Positions 20,169 through 28,759 of a stretch of DNA of 64,000 nucleotides are shown here, piece after piece (the stretch's first letter is position 1; each line of letters opens with the position of its first letter). The notes beneath the pieces were generated by a model. It was not told the DNA's origin. It saw only the letters and a program-made list of their open reading frames with translations, and searched no databases. Position numbers and translations under genes: made by a program. The stretch covers positions 1-64,000 of the forward strand of contig NZ_JAUYTP010000067.1 in NCBI RefSeq assembly GCF_030695125.1, in the 5' to 3' direction. Source of the DNA: Allobosea sp. GTDB lineage: Bacteria; Pseudomonadota; Alphaproteobacteria; Rhizobiales; Beijerinckiaceae.

Positions 20169-20335
20169 GGGGTATGTCCTCGGGCTGATGCGGCCGGCAT
20201 GGCGCCCGTCGCGACGAGGGGGATACGCGCGAGCCCCGTCTGCCGTTCCGTCGTCGGTGCCGTCGCATTCAGGCCTCGGCCACGGAACCGGGGGGCGCCT
20301 GACCGGTTGATGGGCTGACAGCCAGGAGCAGCGAC

Positions 20336-20821
20336 ATGACTCATCATTCCGACCAGACCCAGGTCTGGGACCTCATCGACGACATCAAGTTCGCGATGCT
20401 CGTGACGCATGATGGCGAGGGCGACCAGTTGCGGGCCCGGCCGATGCATGCCCATGGCGAGCGCGACGAGGACGCGATCTATTTCCTGACCGACCGTCGC
20501 CATCACAAGGACGACGAAATCAACATCAACGACAATGTCTGCATCACCTTCGCGGACAACAGCAGCATGCGCTACGTGTCGGTGACCGGAACCGCGACCG
20601 TTGTCGATGACCGCGCCAAGGTCGTGGACCTCTGGGAGCCCAGCAACAAGGCCTTCTGGGACAGCGAGAACGACCCCAACATCCGCGTCCTGAGGGTTCG
20701 TCCCTCGATGGCCGAGTTCTGGGCGAGCCCGGGCAAGATCGTCACAACGGTCAAGATGGCTGCGGCGGCTCTGACCGGTACAAAACCCGATCTCGGCGTC
20801 AACAAGAAGGTGGTGCTCTGA
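20336..20821 (+). CDS. PNPOx-like general stress protein
   Basis: 161 residues. It has the split-barrel flavin-binding fold of pyridoxamine-phosphate-oxidase-like general stress proteins: WDLIDDIKFAMLVTHDGEG, LRARPMHAHGERDEDAIYFLTD, VCITFADNSSMRYVSVTGTA and LRVRPSMAEFWASPGKI. It is probably an FMN- or F420-type oxidoreductase of unknown substrate, not a true PdxH, because the PLP residues and C-terminal domain are absent. AGGAGCAG precedes the ATG. Its stop overlaps the next ATG (ATGA). Confidence 0.82.
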   Translation: MTHHSDQTQVWDLIDDIKFAMLVTHDGEGDQLRARPMHAHGERDEDAIYFLTDRRHHKDDEININDNVCITFADNSSMRYVSVTGTATVVDDRAKVVDLWEPSNKAFWDSENDPNIRVLRVRPSMAEFWASPGKIVTTVKMAAAALTGTKPDLGVNKKVVL

Positions 20822-21048
20822 TGAATCTGCTCGTTCACGCCGTCGGCGCCTGGATCGCCGCCGAAGCCGCCTCGGGGCGCTATCCCCGCCCTGTGGCGAT
20901 CGGCCTGTCGATGCTGGTGTCGCGCCTGGGCGCCCCGACGGTGATGATGACGATGCTCGCCTTCGGCATCAAGCGCCTCAACGAGGCCGGCGCCTTCGAG
21001 CGACTGAAGCCCGCTGTCTCGAACCCCAGGCCGCGCGCCAAACGCTGA
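20821..21048 (+). CDS. Small hypothetical protein coupled to the stress gene
   Basis: 75 residues: an amphipathic or hydrophobic N-terminal half (MNLLVHAVGAWIAAEAA... VMMTMLAFGIKRL) and a basic C-terminus ending KPAVSNPRPRAKR. The ATG overlaps the stop of the preceding gene, so it is very likely translated from the same mRNA. No family recognised; it may be membrane-associated. Confidence 0.65.
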   Translation: MNLLVHAVGAWIAAEAASGRYPRPVAIGLSMLVSRLGAPTVMMTMLAFGIKRLNEAGAFERLKPAVSNPRPRAKR

Positions 21049-21075
21049 GGCCTGCGGCCGCGACGTGCGGCCGGA

Positions 21076-21663
21076 TCAGTTCCGGCCGCCGCGCGCGACG
21101 CGTTCGATCTCGGCGCGCACCAAGCGCTCGACCATGGTCGGCAGGTTGTCGTCGAGCCAGGTCTTCAGCATCGGCTTGAGCATGTCCTTGACGAGGTCTT
21201 CAAGCGTACGGGCGTTGTTCGTCAGAACCGTGTGCGCCAGATCGCCGAAGGCGCTGGTCACCGCGGAACTCGTCTGGTCCGACAGCAGTTGCGCCATGTC
21301 GAACGCCGGCATCGCGGCGGGCTGCGGCACGAACATGGGAGAAGGCGCAGGCGCAGGCGGCGGCGGGGGCGCCGGCTCGGGCGCGACCGCGACTTCCGGC
21401 TCCGGCGCAGGCGGATCGAGGAAATCGACATCGCCATCGGCGATCGCGGGCTCGGGCTCCGGCGGCAAGATCAGCGCCGCTTCGGCCCCGAGATCGAGCA
21501 CGTCGTCGTCGATGGCAGATGGTGCCGGTTCTGGCTCGGGAGCGACCGGGGCGGGCTCGACGCCCTCCTCGGCAGGCTTCACCTCATCGTCCGAAATGAT
21601 CCGTCGGATGGAGGCGAGAATCTCCTCCATGGACGGTTCGTTGGGCTTGGGTTGCGCGCTCAT
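21076..21663 (-). CDS. popZ: PopZ (DUF2497) pole-organising protein
   Basis: 195 residues. PopZ forms a polar matrix that anchors the centromere and signalling proteins in alphaproteobacteria. The N-terminal helix NEPSMEEILASIRRIISDDE is the partner-binding motif; an acidic Pro/Glu/Ala-rich disordered linker follows (roughly residues 30-100); the C-terminal helices DLVKDMLKPMLKTWLDDNLP and MVERLVRAEIERVARGG drive oligomerisation. The start is MSAQPKPNEP at 21663. It sits between tolC and valS, as in related genomes. Confidence 0.93.
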   Translation of the reverse strand: MSAQPKPNEPSMEEILASIRRIISDDEVKPAEEGVEPAPVAPEPEPAPSAIDDDVLDLGAEAALILPPEPEPAIADGDVDFLDPPAPEPEVAVAPEPAPPPPPAPAPSPMFVPQPAAMPAFDMAQLLSDQTSSAVTSAFGDLAHTVLTNNARTLEDLVKDMLKPMLKTWLDDNLPTMVERLVRAEIERVARGGRN

Positions 21664-21871
21664 CTGGATCCGGACCACTCGACTCCGGGCGCACCGACAG
21701 AATCAAGCCGCCCTGCGCTGGAGTATTTCACGCAGGCGATCTCAGGCAAGGCGGCAGACCCTTCAGCCCACAGGCAAACGCGGCCTGTTGCGCGAATGTC
21801 GATCCGCTAACGTGCTCTCGACAGCATCCGGTGGGCCAGGCGGGCGACTGCCGCATGGCCAATCCGCGCCA

Positions 21872-23311
21872 TCAACGCCCGTCGGGCGTCTGCGTGCCCC
21901 AGAGCAGGCCCTTGACCTGGTCGTAATGCTTGCGCTCGTCATAGACCTGCGTGTTCAGCCTCAGCGTCGTGGCCGAGAGCCGCCCGATGGCCGACAGCAC
22001 CGAATAGGACGCGACGACGCGGTCGCGCTGCGCCGTGACCAGCGTCGAGCGCGCGCTCACCAGTTCCTGCTGCGCGTTGAGCACGTCGAGCGTCGTGCGC
22101 TGGCCGACCTTGGCCTCCTCGCGCACGCCCGACAAGGCGGTTTCCGCTGCCTGGACCTGAGCCTGGGCCGCGACGATCTGCGCCTTGGCGGCTTCGAGCC
22201 CGCCCCAGGCGGACACGACGGCCGCGCGCACCGTATCGCGCTGCGTATCGACCTCGATGCGGCGCTGCCCCGCGGTCTCCTTCGCCTGCCGGGTCCGCGA
22301 ATAGACCTGACCGCCCTCATAGATCGGGATGGTGAGCGTGCCGACGACGCTGGCGGAGGTGCGGTTGTCGCCGAATGTGGAGGTGTCGTAGCGCTGCTGC
22401 ACGAGGCCGCGCACGCCCAGAACGGGATAGAGATCGGCCTCCGACACCTTGACCTGCAGCTCCGCCGCATCGACGCCATGGAGCGAGGCGATGATGGCGG
22501 GGTGGGCAGTCAGCGCCCCCTGGAGCGCGGCAGGCAGCGATTTCGGCAGAAGATTCTCGACCGGGCGGCCCGGAGCGAGCTGCTTGGGCTCGGCGCCGAC
22601 ATTCTGGCGATAGCGCGCGATCGACGTCTTGAGATTCGATTCCGCCAGGATCGCCTGCGACTGCGACTGCGACAGGCGCGCTTCGGCCTGCGCGACGTCG
22701 GTGCGGGTCACCTCGCCGACCTGGAAGCGGTCGCGCGTCTGGCGCAACTGCTCTTCGAGAACCTCGACGTTGTTGCGGTTGAGGGTCAGGATCGCGGTGT
22801 CGCGCAACACGTTCATGTAGGATGTCGCGGCGTCGAGCAGGACGTTCTGCTCGGTGTTGCGCAGGGTCGCCCGCGCGCCCAGCACCTGAGACTCGGCCTG
22901 GCCGACCGAGTTGCGGGTCTTGCCGCCGTCGAAAATGTTCTGATCGATCTGGACACCGCCACCGCGCGGCCCAAGCCGCGACGTCGACGTGCCCGCGCCG
23001 GGGATGTTGGCGTCCGTGATGCTGGCGCCGATATCGGCCGAAGCGGTGATGCGGGGACGGTACCCCGACAAGGCCTGCGGCACGTTCTCGTTGGTCACCC
23101 GCACCGCGGCGCGCTGCGCGTTCAAGGTCGGGTTGCCGGTATAGGCCCGCGCCAGCGCGGCCTCCATCGTCTGGGCAAGCGCTCCCGGCGCAACGCTCGA
23201 TGCGAGCGCCACGCCCAGCGCAGCCGCAAGCCCGAAGGCGCCGATCTTCCCGTGCTTGTTCTGTCGTGTCACCGGACGCCTCATGTGCGGACTGAAGTCG
23301 CGCCTAGGCAT
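21872..23311 (-). CDS. tolC: TolC-family outer-membrane efflux protein
   Basis: 479 residues (470 if the second ATG at 23284 is used; neither has a clear ribosome binding site). A basic N-terminus and hydrophobic segment (IGAFGLAAALGVALASS) form a signal peptide. Two OEP repeats contain long heptad-like helices: RVTNENVPQALSGYRPRITA and SVGQAESQVLGARATLRNTE in the first, RRIEVDTQRDTVRAAVVSAW and TTLDVLNAQQELVSARSTLV in the second. It forms the trimeric outer-membrane tunnel for type I secretion or RND efflux. It is followed by popZ on the same strand, and pcm lies upstream. Confidence 0.92.
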   Translation of the reverse strand: MPRRDFSPHMRRPVTRQNKHGKIGAFGLAAALGVALASSVAPGALAQTMEAALARAYTGNPTLNAQRAAVRVTNENVPQALSGYRPRITASADIGASITDANIPGAGTSTSRLGPRGGGVQIDQNIFDGGKTRNSVGQAESQVLGARATLRNTEQNVLLDAATSYMNVLRDTAILTLNRNNVEVLEEQLRQTRDRFQVGEVTRTDVAQAEARLSQSQSQAILAESNLKTSIARYRQNVGAEPKQLAPGRPVENLLPKSLPAALQGALTAHPAIIASLHGVDAAELQVKVSEADLYPVLGVRGLVQQRYDTSTFGDNRTSASVVGTLTIPIYEGGQVYSRTRQAKETAGQRRIEVDTQRDTVRAAVVSAWGGLEAAKAQIVAAQAQVQAAETALSGVREEAKVGQRTTLDVLNAQQELVSARSTLVTAQRDRVVASYSVLSAIGRLSATTLRLNTQVYDERKHYDQVKGLLWGTQTPDGR

Positions 23312-23435
23312 CGCCCCAGCCTCGGCATACTAACAACGCGTTACATAGACTGCCAAGACGCGCAGGCCAACGCGCAGAAGCCGACCCGCCGGATTTGAGC
23401 GGGCCGGTGCCGCAAAAATGCGACACTGCGGCCTC

Positions 23436-24074
23436 TTAGAAAACGAAGGCCGGCTTCCGCGCAAATTCGGCCAGAGCGGGCGCGGCGGCGTCGAAAACGG
23501 GACGCCCTGAAACCTTTCCGCCCGACTTCTGATACAACATGACCCGGGCGGCGCGGCCCGATCCTTCGATCGCGATCAGTCGGCCACCGTCCCGCAGCAG
23601 TGCAAACAGCATCTCCGGCTGCGTTTCGCAGGCCCCGCCGACCACAATCGCGTCGAAGGCCTCCGACGTCGGGCGCCCCCCCGCAATCGCGGCCGCGCTG
23701 CCTGTCGCCGCCAACGCCGATTCGGCCATCGCGCGTGCGGCCTCGTCAGGCTCCCACAGGGTGGCCTGCGCGCCCATCGCCGACATCAGCGCAGCGCCAT
23801 AACCCGAGCCCCCGCCATATTCGAGCGCCTGATCGCCGGGCTGCAGCTCCAGCGTCTGGATCATTCGCGCCACCACCATCGGCGCCATCAGGGCCCGGCC
23901 CGTCCCCGGCAGGGCGACGGCCTGGTCGAGATAGGCCAGATGCGACAGCGAGGCCGGCATGAAGGCTTCGCGCGCCACCTCGTCGGCGGCGGCCAGGACG
24001 GCCCGGTCGGTCACGTCATAGGTCCGCAGCTGGCAATCGACCATCATGCGGCGCAAGGGGGCGAAGCTGTCCAT
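23436..24074 (-). CDS. Protein-L-isoaspartate O-methyltransferase family protein
   Basis: 212 residues, near the usual PIMT length. The SAM-binding motif I is present as ALEYGGGSGYGAALMSAMGA, where canonical PIMT has EIGTGSGY; motif II is FDAIVVGGACETQP. The N-terminus MVDCQLRTYDVTDRAVLAA matches the short alphaproteobacterial subgroup that sits next to tolC. In that subgroup repair activity on isoaspartate is assumed, not shown, and the altered motif leaves room for another substrate. Confidence 0.85.
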   Translation of the reverse strand: MDSFAPLRRMMVDCQLRTYDVTDRAVLAAADEVAREAFMPASLSHLAYLDQAVALPGTGRALMAPMVVARMIQTLELQPGDQALEYGGGSGYGAALMSAMGAQATLWEPDEAARAMAESALAATGSAAAIAGGRPTSEAFDAIVVGGACETQPEMLFALLRDGGRLIAIEGSGRAARVMLYQKSGGKVSGRPVFDAAAPALAEFARKPAFVF

Positions 24075-24408
24075 GTCCCGAATTCTCCGTCCGCCCGGTC
24101 GAACTGCGGGCTGCCGCCTTGGTCAGCCACGACACCTCGCGGGCGCCCTGCCCGGGCGCCGTCCCGGCCGACCGTGACTGCTTTCTCTTCGAGCCCGCCA
24201 CAAAAGGCAAGACGCCGCGACCGATGCCCGAGCCTGCCAAGCGGCCCCCGACAGACGCCGCTCGTCGAGGGCCCCAGCGCCGCGCGATCCGCCCCATGGA
24301 GCGCCGCCTGCCCGCATGACGCGAGGGAAGCCTCCACAGCAAGCCGACTCACGTGGCCGCGCGCCGCCGCCTGACGTAACGTCCGCTCGAATCGCAGCCG
24401 GGCGCATT
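24075..24408. other. Intergenic region between divergent pcm and PAS-like genes
   Basis: 334 bases containing no credible gene: frames on both strands are Arg/Pro-rich and overlap each other. It must hold the promoters of the methyltransferase-like gene (left) and the first PAS-like gene (right), but no clear -10/-35 pair or operator stood out. Confidence 0.4.
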
Positions 24409-25206
24409 ATGTTCGATACCAAGACTCTCTGCCTCGACCTCGTCCATCGCGCCGCCGTCGCGACGTCGCTATCGACCAGCGGGCACACCGACGCACGCTA
24501 CCTCGCCGTGAACAACGCCTACCTCGCGCTGGCAGAACGCGTCTGGGACGAATTGATGGGCGAGTGCCTGATCGCGAAAGGCAGCGCGATCAGCACACCC
24601 GAGCGCGACCGACGGCTCGCCCTCCTGGAGAGGCAGGGCTACTATGATCGCGAGAGGGCGGTCATCGGCGTCGGCTCCGGGCGCAGGATCGAGGTCGAGA
24701 TCAGCGCGCAGCGGATCTGGTGCAGCGGCCTGGCCTGCGACCTCGAATATTTCCGTCAGGTCGTGCCTGGCGCAGCGGACATGTCCGGGCCTGCTGCGAT
24801 CAGCCTCGCCACGCCGCGCACGACGTTCCTGCCCGAGGTCGCAGACAACCTCGCCCATCTCTCGCCGCTCGACCGGGCCATCCTCCTGCGCCGCATGCTG
24901 ACCGCTGTCGCCGAGGGCGCCGTGATGGTCGGCCAGGTGCGTCCCAACCGAGCGGTCTGGCAGTATTCCCAAGCGCTCCGCGAAAGGCTGGAGCCCTATA
25001 TCTGCGTGGTGAACTCGACCGACCGGAAAACGCACTTCGATTTTTCCCGGCTGGCCGATGCTTCGGTCCAGACCTGCCTGCTCGAACTGGCGGATGAATT
25101 ATGGAGTCTGATCCATTTCATCCGCGATCCCGTCATCGTCGACATGCTTCGCAGCCTGGTCGTGCCGTATACGACGCCGCCGCCGCTGCTCATCGGCGGC
25201 GGATAG
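24409..25206 (+). CDS. PAS-like domain protein with unknown C-terminal half (copy 1)
   Basis: 265 residues from ATG 24409, chosen because this start aligns exactly with that of the downstream paralogue. Residues about 25-115 look like a PAS fold: DARYLAVNNAYLALAERVWD, then RDRRLALLERQGYYDRERAV, a GRRIEVEISAQRIWCSGLAC strand pair and DLEYF. Residues 130-265 are mostly helical and unrecognised (LSPLDRAILLRRMLTAVAEG, DELWSLIHFIRDPVIVDMLR). There is no kinase, GGDEF, EAL or HTH motif. Both copies share one cysteine pair, WCSG-x-AC, which could bind a ligand or metal (inference). No signal peptide. Confidence 0.7.
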   Translation: MFDTKTLCLDLVHRAAVATSLSTSGHTDARYLAVNNAYLALAERVWDELMGECLIAKGSAISTPERDRRLALLERQGYYDRERAVIGVGSGRRIEVEISAQRIWCSGLACDLEYFRQVVPGAADMSGPAAISLATPRTTFLPEVADNLAHLSPLDRAILLRRMLTAVAEGAVMVGQVRPNRAVWQYSQALRERLEPYICVVNSTDRKTHFDFSRLADASVQTCLLELADELWSLIHFIRDPVIVDMLRSLVVPYTTPPPLLIGGG

Positions 25207-25378
25207 ACAAGCTTTCGCCGCCCCGGCGTTCCGCCACCGTTGCGTTCCAGTTGCCGTTCCTGACCGCCTTCCAGCGCCACCCGACCTGCCCGCCACAGCG
25301 ATGTCATGGGCGATACAGCGTCACCCCGAAATCTATGTTATAAATATTCTAAAGTTTGAAAAAGGTGGAGCCGTCGGC

Positions 25379-26173
25379 ATGTTTTCGACCCGCTCATTGA
25401 ACATCGACTGGGTCAATCGCTCAGACGCGCCCGCCTGCTTGTCGACGATCGGCGCCTGCGATTCGCAATACCTCGCGGCAAACGAAAAATACCTCCAGCT
25501 GATCGAGCGCGTCTGGCCCGAGATCGAGAACAAAGATCTCGTCGAGAAGGGGTCGGCCATCAACAACGCCGATCGCGACCGGCGTTTATGGCTGCTCGAA
25601 CATCAGGGCTACTACGACTCGCAGAGTGCTGTGATCCGGATGGCGACGGGCCGAATCGTCTCTGTCGAAATGAGCGCTCAAAGGGTCTGGTGCAGCGGCA
25701 CCGCCTGCGATCTCGAATTCTTCATGCCGTCCCCCGCCGACAAGAACCGCCTCGACCACGCACCGGTTTCCAACAACGACAACAAGAGGGCCGTCTTTGC
25801 GCCAAGGCTCAAAAATCGACTGAACCAGATGAATGCGTTCGACAAAACCATCATTCTGCGTCGAATTTTGTCAGTGCTTGTCGAGGGCGCCGTCCTCACC
25901 GGAAAGATTTCCGAAATCACCCCCGTGAAGCGTTACTCCCACGAGCTCACCGAGCGCTTCCGGTATCACCAGGCCTGCGATCGAGCGACGACGCCCCGGG
26001 TGAGGTTCGATTTTTCGGACTTCGATCACGAGACACTGGAGGATTGCCTGCTTCAGGTGGCCGGCGAGATCTGGACCATCCTCATGCTGTCGAATGATCC
26101 GGTCGCATCGGAGCCGCTGCGAAGTCTGGTGGTCGACTACACCGTCCCCAGGCCTCTGATCGTCAGAGGCTGA
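25379..26173 (+). CDS. PAS-like domain protein with unknown C-terminal half (copy 2)
   Basis: 264 residues. The ATG at 25379 has AAGGTGGAG nine bases upstream. It is a paralogue of copy 1: in an ungapped hand alignment 64 of the first 115 residues are identical, including RDRRL-x-LLE-x-QGYYD and WCSG-x-ACDLE. The C-terminal half also aligns (ILRRILSVLVEGAVLTGKI, PLRSLVVDYT), more weakly. The 172-base gap between copies and the start of copy 2 are A/T-richer than the surroundings (TTATAAATATTCTAAAG at about 25338-25354), suggesting a separate promoter. No output domain is recognisable. Confidence 0.7.
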   Translation: MFSTRSLNIDWVNRSDAPACLSTIGACDSQYLAANEKYLQLIERVWPEIENKDLVEKGSAINNADRDRRLWLLEHQGYYDSQSAVIRMATGRIVSVEMSAQRVWCSGTACDLEFFMPSPADKNRLDHAPVSNNDNKRAVFAPRLKNRLNQMNAFDKTIILRRILSVLVEGAVLTGKISEITPVKRYSHELTERFRYHQACDRATTPRVRFDFSDFDHETLEDCLLQVAGEIWTILMLSNDPVASEPLRSLVVDYTVPRPLIVRG

Positions 26174-26348
26174 CCCGATATCGGCACGCGCCGGCCTGAC
26201 GCGACATGGCGCCCATCCGAGGCGTGGCGGGCCAGACCGGCGACCACGCCGCATGCGGCAGCGACCGCCCGGCCGTCAGCCAAGGCAGGCCCGCCGTTTC
26301 CGGACGCGCGCCCGAAGGCGGGGAATTCAGTCAATCAGGATGAAAATT

Positions 26349-26422
26349 TGGAGGCCTCGCCCGGAATCGAACCGGGGTGCAAGGATTTGCAGTCCTCTGC
26401 GTAACCACTCCGCCACGAGGCC
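26349..26422 (-). tRNA. tRNA-Cys (anticodon GCA)
   Basis: Read leftward from 26422: acceptor GGCCTCG, D arm, anticodon loop ACTGCAAATC with GCA, T arm GGTTCGATTCC, acceptor CGAGGCC, discriminator T and encoded CCA. 74 bases including CCA; all stems pair. Confidence 0.95.
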
Positions 26423-26589
26423 TTCCGCGGGACCGCATGGCGATGCGAGCCCGATGCCCGCTATAACCATATGCGGAGCCGCGCTGCAACCGCCAAGCGT
26501 CGCCGGTCGTGCGATGACACGCATTCCCCAGCCTTCCGACGGATAAGGGGTTGCGTCGCCGGAAACGCGTGGGTATACGCGGCCACCGA

Positions 26590-26664
26590 TCCCGGATAGC
26601 TCAGCGGTAGAGCAATCGACTGTTAATCGATTGGTCGCAGGTTCGAATCCTGCTCCGGGAGCCA
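26590..26664 (+). tRNA. tRNA-Asn (anticodon GTT)
   Basis: Acceptor TCCCGGA pairs with TCCGGGA, followed by G and encoded CCA. D arm AGCTCAGCGGTAGAGC, anticodon loop CTGTTAA with GTT, T arm GGTTCGAATCC. 75 bases including CCA. A strong terminator follows at 26676. Confidence 0.97.
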
Positions 26665-26675
26665 GTTATTCGAAA

Positions 26676-26706
26676 GGGCTCGAGCGTCATCGCTCGGGCC
26701 CTTTTT
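26676..26706 (+). terminator. Terminator of tRNA-Asn
   Basis: GGGCTCGAGCG, loop TCAT, CGCTCGGGCCC (11 bp with one G-U), then TTTTT, 12 bases after the tRNA CCA. Confidence 0.93.
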
Positions 26707-26912
26707 CGTTTGGCCCGCCGACGCTCCACCGCAGACGAGAAGGCTTTCGCGGTCGCGGCCTGCACGGCGCCGGCCTGTGCAGCGCGAGCGACCACGCAGG
26801 CGGCCGCGTCCAAACGCGCGCGTTCATGAACGGCAGCGAACTTTTCGCTTCACCTCCGGTTGTCATCCGTGGGCGCCTGGTGTCCGCGACGACCCAACCC
26901 AAGGAGAGCGAT

Positions 26913-27194
26913 ATGCGCAGACTGATTCTCGCGGCGGCGATGGCACTGGGCCTCGGAGCGATTCCAGCGTCCGTCTCGGCGGCGCCGGCTTTCGCCGTCC
27001 AGAGCGATGCGGTCGCAGCCGCCGACACCACTCTGGTCCAGTATCGCGGAAACTATGGCAACCGCGTCTATGAGAGCCGCCCGCGCTACCGGCAGCGCGG
27101 ACGCAGCTATGGCCGCTATTACGGCGCTCCGCCGCGCGCCTACCGGCCTCGCCCCTACTACCGCCGCGACCGCCAGTGGGACCGGACCTGGTGA
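26913..27194 (+). CDS. Small secreted Tyr/Arg-rich protein
   Basis: 93 residues. MRRLILAAAMALGLGAIPASVSA is a signal peptide preceded by AAGGAGAGCG. The mature part is short, strongly basic and rich in Tyr and Arg (RPRYRQRGRSYGRYYG, RPRPYYRRDRQWDRTW), resembling the middle region of the BA14K protein at 9663 but without its cysteine-containing C-terminal domain. Likely an envelope protein of unknown role. It has its own terminator-like hairpin. Confidence 0.7.
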   Translation: MRRLILAAAMALGLGAIPASVSAAPAFAVQSDAVAAADTTLVQYRGNYGNRVYESRPRYRQRGRSYGRYYGAPPRAYRPRPYYRRDRQWDRTW

Positions 27195-27205
27195 GCTGAC
27201 AGACG

Positions 27206-27236
27206 ACCGCCGGGCGTCGTGCCCGGCGGTGCTTCG
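27206..27236 (+). terminator. Hairpin after the secreted Tyr/Arg-rich gene
   Basis: ACCGCCGGGC (27206-27215), 5-base loop, perfect complement 27221-27230, then GCTTCG. The T-run is weak but the 10-bp stem and its place 12 bases after the stop fit an intrinsic terminator. Confidence 0.6.
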
Positions 27237-27292
27237 TCGCAGGCTTGGCCGCCCGGCTGGCGCGGCCCGCAGCCAGGCGCTAGCTGTGCGTC

Positions 27293-28756
27293 ATGACCGC
27301 TGCTTCCCTCCATTGGTTTCGCGACGACCTCCGCCTGGCGGATAATCCGGCGCTCGCGGCGGCCGTGGCGCACGGACCGACCTTGTGCCTCTACATCCTC
27401 GACGAAGGCGGCACGCGCCGACCGCTGGGCGGCGCCAGTCGCTGGTGGCTGTCGCGCTCGCTCGCGGCGCTCGGATCGGCGCTCGCCGAGAAGGGGGCGG
27501 GACTGGTCATCCTGCGCGGCGATCCGGCGATCCTGCTGCCGCGCGTCGCGGCCGCGGCCAAGATCGACTTGATCACCTGGAGCCGACGCTATGACGGCGA
27601 TTCGGTTTCGCTCGACGGGCGCATCAAGGCGGAGTTGGTGGCCGCCGGCCGCAAGGTGACGAGCTTCAACGCGGCCCTGTTGAACGAGCCCTGGCAGGTC
27701 ACCACCAAGACCGGCGATCCGATGAAGGTGTTCACGCCCTATTGGCGCGCCGCCCGCGCGCTCGGCGAGCCGCCCGCCCCCCTGCCCGCGCCCGACCGCA
27801 TCGCGGCTCTGACGCTGCCGGCCGAACTCGCGGCACTGGCGGTCTCGCGCGCCGAACTGGCGCTCGAACCGACCAGACCCGACTGGGCGGGCGGGTTGCG
27901 CGCGGCCTGGACGCCCGGTGAAGCGGCCGCAGCCGCCAGTCTGCATGCTTTTCTCGCAGGTCCGCTCGACGACTATGGCGAGGGCCGCAACCGACCCGAC
28001 TATGTCTCGACCTCGCGGCTCTCGCCGCATCTGCGCTTCGGCGAGATCGGCCCCCGCCAGATCTGGCACGCGACCCGCAGCGCCGTCGACAGCGGCGCGG
28101 CCGCCGCAAACCCCGCCGATGCCGAGAAATTCCTGGCCGAGATCGGCTGGCGCGAATTCTCATACCATCTGCTGTTCCACAACCCGACCTTGGCGCGGGA
28201 CAACTACAACCGCCGCTTCGACGCCTTTCCCTGGCGCCGCGACGCAGCCGCGCTCGCTGCCTGGCAGCGCGGCGCGACAGGCTACCCGATCGTCGATGCC
28301 GGCCTGCGCGAGCTCTGGACCACGGGCTGGATGCACAACCGCGTGCGGATGATCACCGCCTCCTTCCTGATCAAGCATCTGCTGATCGACTGGCGGGCGG
28401 GCGAGGAGTGGTTCTGGGACACGCTGGTCGATGCCGATCCCGCCAGCAACGCCGCGAGCTGGCAATGGGTCGCAGGCTCCGGCGCCGATGCCGCGCCCTA
28501 TTACCGGATCTTCAACCCGGTCACCCAGGGGCTCAAATTCGACCCGAAGGGCGGCTATGTCCGCCGCTGGATCCCCGAGATCGCAGGGCTCGACGACAGC
28601 GCGATTCACGAGCCCTTCAAGGCCGATCCCTCCAGCTTGCGCCGGGCCGGCATCACGCTGGGCGAAACCTATCCCCGCCCACTGGTCGATCTCGACATCG
28701 GGCGCAAGCGGGCGCTGGAGGCCCTGGCCGCGACGCGCGCGGCCGAGGCGGGCTGA
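27293..28756 (+). CDS. phrB: Deoxyribodipyrimidine photolyase
   Basis: 487 residues. It splits UV-induced pyrimidine dimers with blue light. The N-terminal antenna Rossmann domain starts MTAASLHWFRDDLRLADNPAL; the FAD domain has EIGWREFSYHLLFHNP, TGYPIVDAGLRELWTTGWMHNRVRM split over the family signature, and ASWQWVAGSGADAAPYYRIFNPVTQ. These are the class I CPD photolyase signatures rather than those of (6-4) or cryptochrome-like relatives. It converges on the SDR gene with almost no gap. Confidence 0.95.
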   Translation: MTAASLHWFRDDLRLADNPALAAAVAHGPTLCLYILDEGGTRRPLGGASRWWLSRSLAALGSALAEKGAGLVILRGDPAILLPRVAAAAKIDLITWSRRYDGDSVSLDGRIKAELVAAGRKVTSFNAALLNEPWQVTTKTGDPMKVFTPYWRAARALGEPPAPLPAPDRIAALTLPAELAALAVSRAELALEPTRPDWAGGLRAAWTPGEAAAAASLHAFLAGPLDDYGEGRNRPDYVSTSRLSPHLRFGEIGPRQIWHATRSAVDSGAAAANPADAEKFLAEIGWREFSYHLLFHNPTLARDNYNRRFDAFPWRRDAAALAAWQRGATGYPIVDAGLRELWTTGWMHNRVRMITASFLIKHLLIDWRAGEEWFWDTLVDADPASNAASWQWVAGSGADAAPYYRIFNPVTQGLKFDPKGGYVRRWIPEIAGLDDSAIHEPFKADPSSLRRAGITLGETYPRPLVDLDIGRKRALEALAATRAAEAG

Positions 28757-28759
28757 GGC

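Noticed and set aside
21065..23398. Rightward frame of 777 codons over popZ and tolC
   Set aside because: Antisense to two genes with clear domains and protein-like composition.
24316..24408. Earlier start of PAS-like copy 1 at 24316
   Set aside because: The extra 31 residues are Pro/Arg-rich and do not align with copy 2, whose start has a good ribosome binding site at the matching position.
26349..26664. tRNA genes as attachment sites of an integrated element
   Set aside because: No integrase gene and no repeated copy of either tRNA 3' end was seen nearby.
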